Source of the DNA: Burkholderiaceae bacterium
GTDB taxonomy: Bacteria; Pseudomonadota; Gammaproteobacteria; Burkholderiales; Burkholderiaceae
Direction of reading: 5' to 3'
DNA length: 6,649 nt
Assembly (NCBI GenBank): GCA_017997515.1
Contig: JAGOEY010000099.1
Coordinates: forward strand, 1-6,649
In this document: positions 6,166-6,649 of the stretch, in pieces
Numbering within the stretch: the first letter of the stretch is position 1
Layout of the letters: each line of letters begins with the position of its first letter
The notes under the pieces: generated by a model
Told to the model about the DNA's origin: nothing
The model's database searches: none
Seen by the model: only the letters and a program-made list of their open reading frames with translations
Made by a program: the position numbers and the translations under genes

Positions 6166-6446
6166 GGTTTGGTGCGCCGTATTTCACGCAGCATGAAGAG
6201 ATACAGCCCCTCGACTTTGTCGCGCGCCCAGGGGGTTTTGCGCAAAAACTTCAGGCTGGACGTAATGCTCGGGTCACTGGTGAAGCAGCGCACCGGGATA
6301 CGTTCGCCCAGGCCTTCCCAGCCGTAATAGTCAACCAGCGCCGTGACGATGGCCTCCAGCGTCAGCCCGTGCAGCGGATTACGCGCCTGGGTGGTGGGGG
6401 CGGGTGGCTTGTTGGGCGGTGGTGGTGTTTGCATGCTGTTTGTCAT
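6162..6446 (-). CDS. VF530/DUF2132 family small protein, putative DNA-binding
   Basis: With the start at 6446 the protein has 94 residues. A Pro-rich, probably flexible leader (about 6-18) precedes the conserved domain (about 23-85). That domain begins [16 protein letters not shown] and continues with [33 protein letters not shown] and LYLFML. This is the signature of the VF530 family, named after a Vibrio fischeri protein of known structure and suspected to bind nucleic acid; no cellular role is established. The chosen ATG has AGGGGA (6455-6460) 8 nt upstream. A longer reading to 6506 would run through the terminator hairpin and is rejected; the ATG at 6434 is a less likely alternative. The stop overlaps the MFS start as ATGA, implying one mRNA. 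No promoter is clear in the 37 nt between the tRNA terminator and the start. Confidence 0.88.
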   Translation of the reverse strand: MTNSMQTPPPPNKPPAPTTQARNPLHGLTLEAIVTALVDYYGWEGLGERIPVRCFTSDPSITSSLKFLRKTPWARDKVEGLYLFMLREIRRTKP

Positions 6447-6454
6447 GGCACATT

Positions 6455-6460
6455 TCCCCT
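6455..6460 (-). promoter_or_regulatory. Shine-Dalgarno sequence that decides the VF530-family gene start
   Basis: AGGGGA on the minus strand lies 8 nt before the ATG at 6446. No comparable site precedes the upstream in-frame ATG at 6506, whose position lies inside the terminator stem-loop. Confidence 0.7.
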
Positions 6461-6483
6461 TCACGCGGTCCGGGACTTTGCAT

Positions 6484-6516
6484 AAAAAAACCCACCATGG
6501 TGACATGGTGGGTTTT
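6484..6516 (-). terminator. intrinsic terminator after tRNA-Lys
   Basis: CCCACCATG (6491-6499) and CATGGTGGG (6504-6512) form a perfect stem, extended by four A-T pairs, around a 4-nt loop. On the minus strand a run of seven T (6490-6484) follows, so it mainly ends transcription coming from the tRNA gene, 32 nt downstream of its 3' end. On the plus strand only four T follow, so it would be weaker in that direction. Confidence 0.9.
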
Positions 6517-6548
6517 AGTGTGCAATCGCATGGTTTGCACGGTGTAAG

Positions 6549-6624
6549 TGGTGGGTCCTGAGTGACTCGAACACTCGACCTACGGATTAAGAGTCCGCTG
6601 CTCTACCAACTGAGCTAAGAACCC
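6549..6624 (-). tRNA. tRNA-Lys (anticodon CUU)
   Basis: The 76-nt gene folds as a complete cloverleaf. The acceptor stem is GGGTTCT/AGGACCC with one G-U pair, and the D arm is GCTC/GAGC. The anticodon stem is GCGGA/TCCGT around the loop CTCTTAA, with CTT at 6591-6589. A 5-nt variable loop precedes the T arm GAGTG/CACTC with TTCGAGT. The 3' CCA is encoded. Anticodon CUU reads AAG, so this is lysine; the body also resembles bacterial tRNA-Lys. It is transcribed on the minus strand ahead of its own terminator. Its promoter must lie in or beyond the last 25 bp of the window, where I recognise nothing certain. Confidence 0.97.
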
Positions 6625-6649
6625 ACTTTGAAACCTGTTTGCAGCAACC

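Noticed and set aside
5426..6187. A 253-codon minus-strand frame overlapping the exporter gene.
   Set aside because: It is a frame-shifted shadow of the MFS gene; the exporter frame has full membrane topology and family motifs.
6447..6506. A 20-residue longer N-terminus for the VF530-family protein starting at 6506.
   Set aside because: The ATG lies in the tRNA terminator stem and has no ribosome site, whereas the ATG at 6446 has AGGGGA 8 nt upstream. The added residues do not resemble the family.
6491..6556. ACCCACCA on the minus strand both at the tRNA-Lys 3' end and in the following terminator stem, as a possible attachment-site repeat.
   Set aside because: An 8-bp match is too short, there is no integrase or foreign cargo nearby, and the second copy is explained by the terminator hairpin.

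Overview
This is a GC-rich stretch of ordinary chromosome from a betaproteobacterium. The closest fit is Burkholderiales, probably Comamonadaceae (Rhodoferax, Polaromonas or Acidovorax-like). That placement is inferred from protein character, codon use and the divergent pairing of a membrane M48 peptidase with oligoribonuclease. I saw no insertion sequence, prophage, CRISPR array or toxin-antitoxin module.

Left part (1-1128). The 5' half of a Ste24-type M48 membrane metallopeptidase runs leftward out of the window. It diverges from orn (oligoribonuclease) across a 58-bp gap. A 10-bp inverted repeat straddles the orn stop codon.

Centre (1129-3389). A well-formed sigma-70 promoter lies near 1173-1201. 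It is followed by a leader of about 208 nt containing a series of hairpins and two tiny nested ORFs. This leads into a 639-aa DEAD-box RNA helicase with a Gly/Arg-rich tail, closed by a strong intrinsic terminator. The leader is the most interesting undescribed element in the window.

Right of centre (3433-4919). A 486-aa soluble diguanylate cyclase carries two PAS-like modules that are a gap-free 160-residue tandem duplication, then a GGDEF domain with an intact active site but no RxxD inhibitory site.

Right end (4933-6624, all minus strand). A tRNA-Lys(CUU) gene with its own terminator is followed by a two-gene unit: a small VF530/DUF2132 protein and a Bcr/CflA-type MFS exporter. These two overlap by ATGA. 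The exporter converges on the cyclase gene with only 13 bp between stop codons.

Functionally, orn and the helicase both belong to RNA turnover. Orn also links to the cyclase, because it degrades pGpG, the breakdown product of c-di-GMP. Nothing here shows that these genes are co-regulated.
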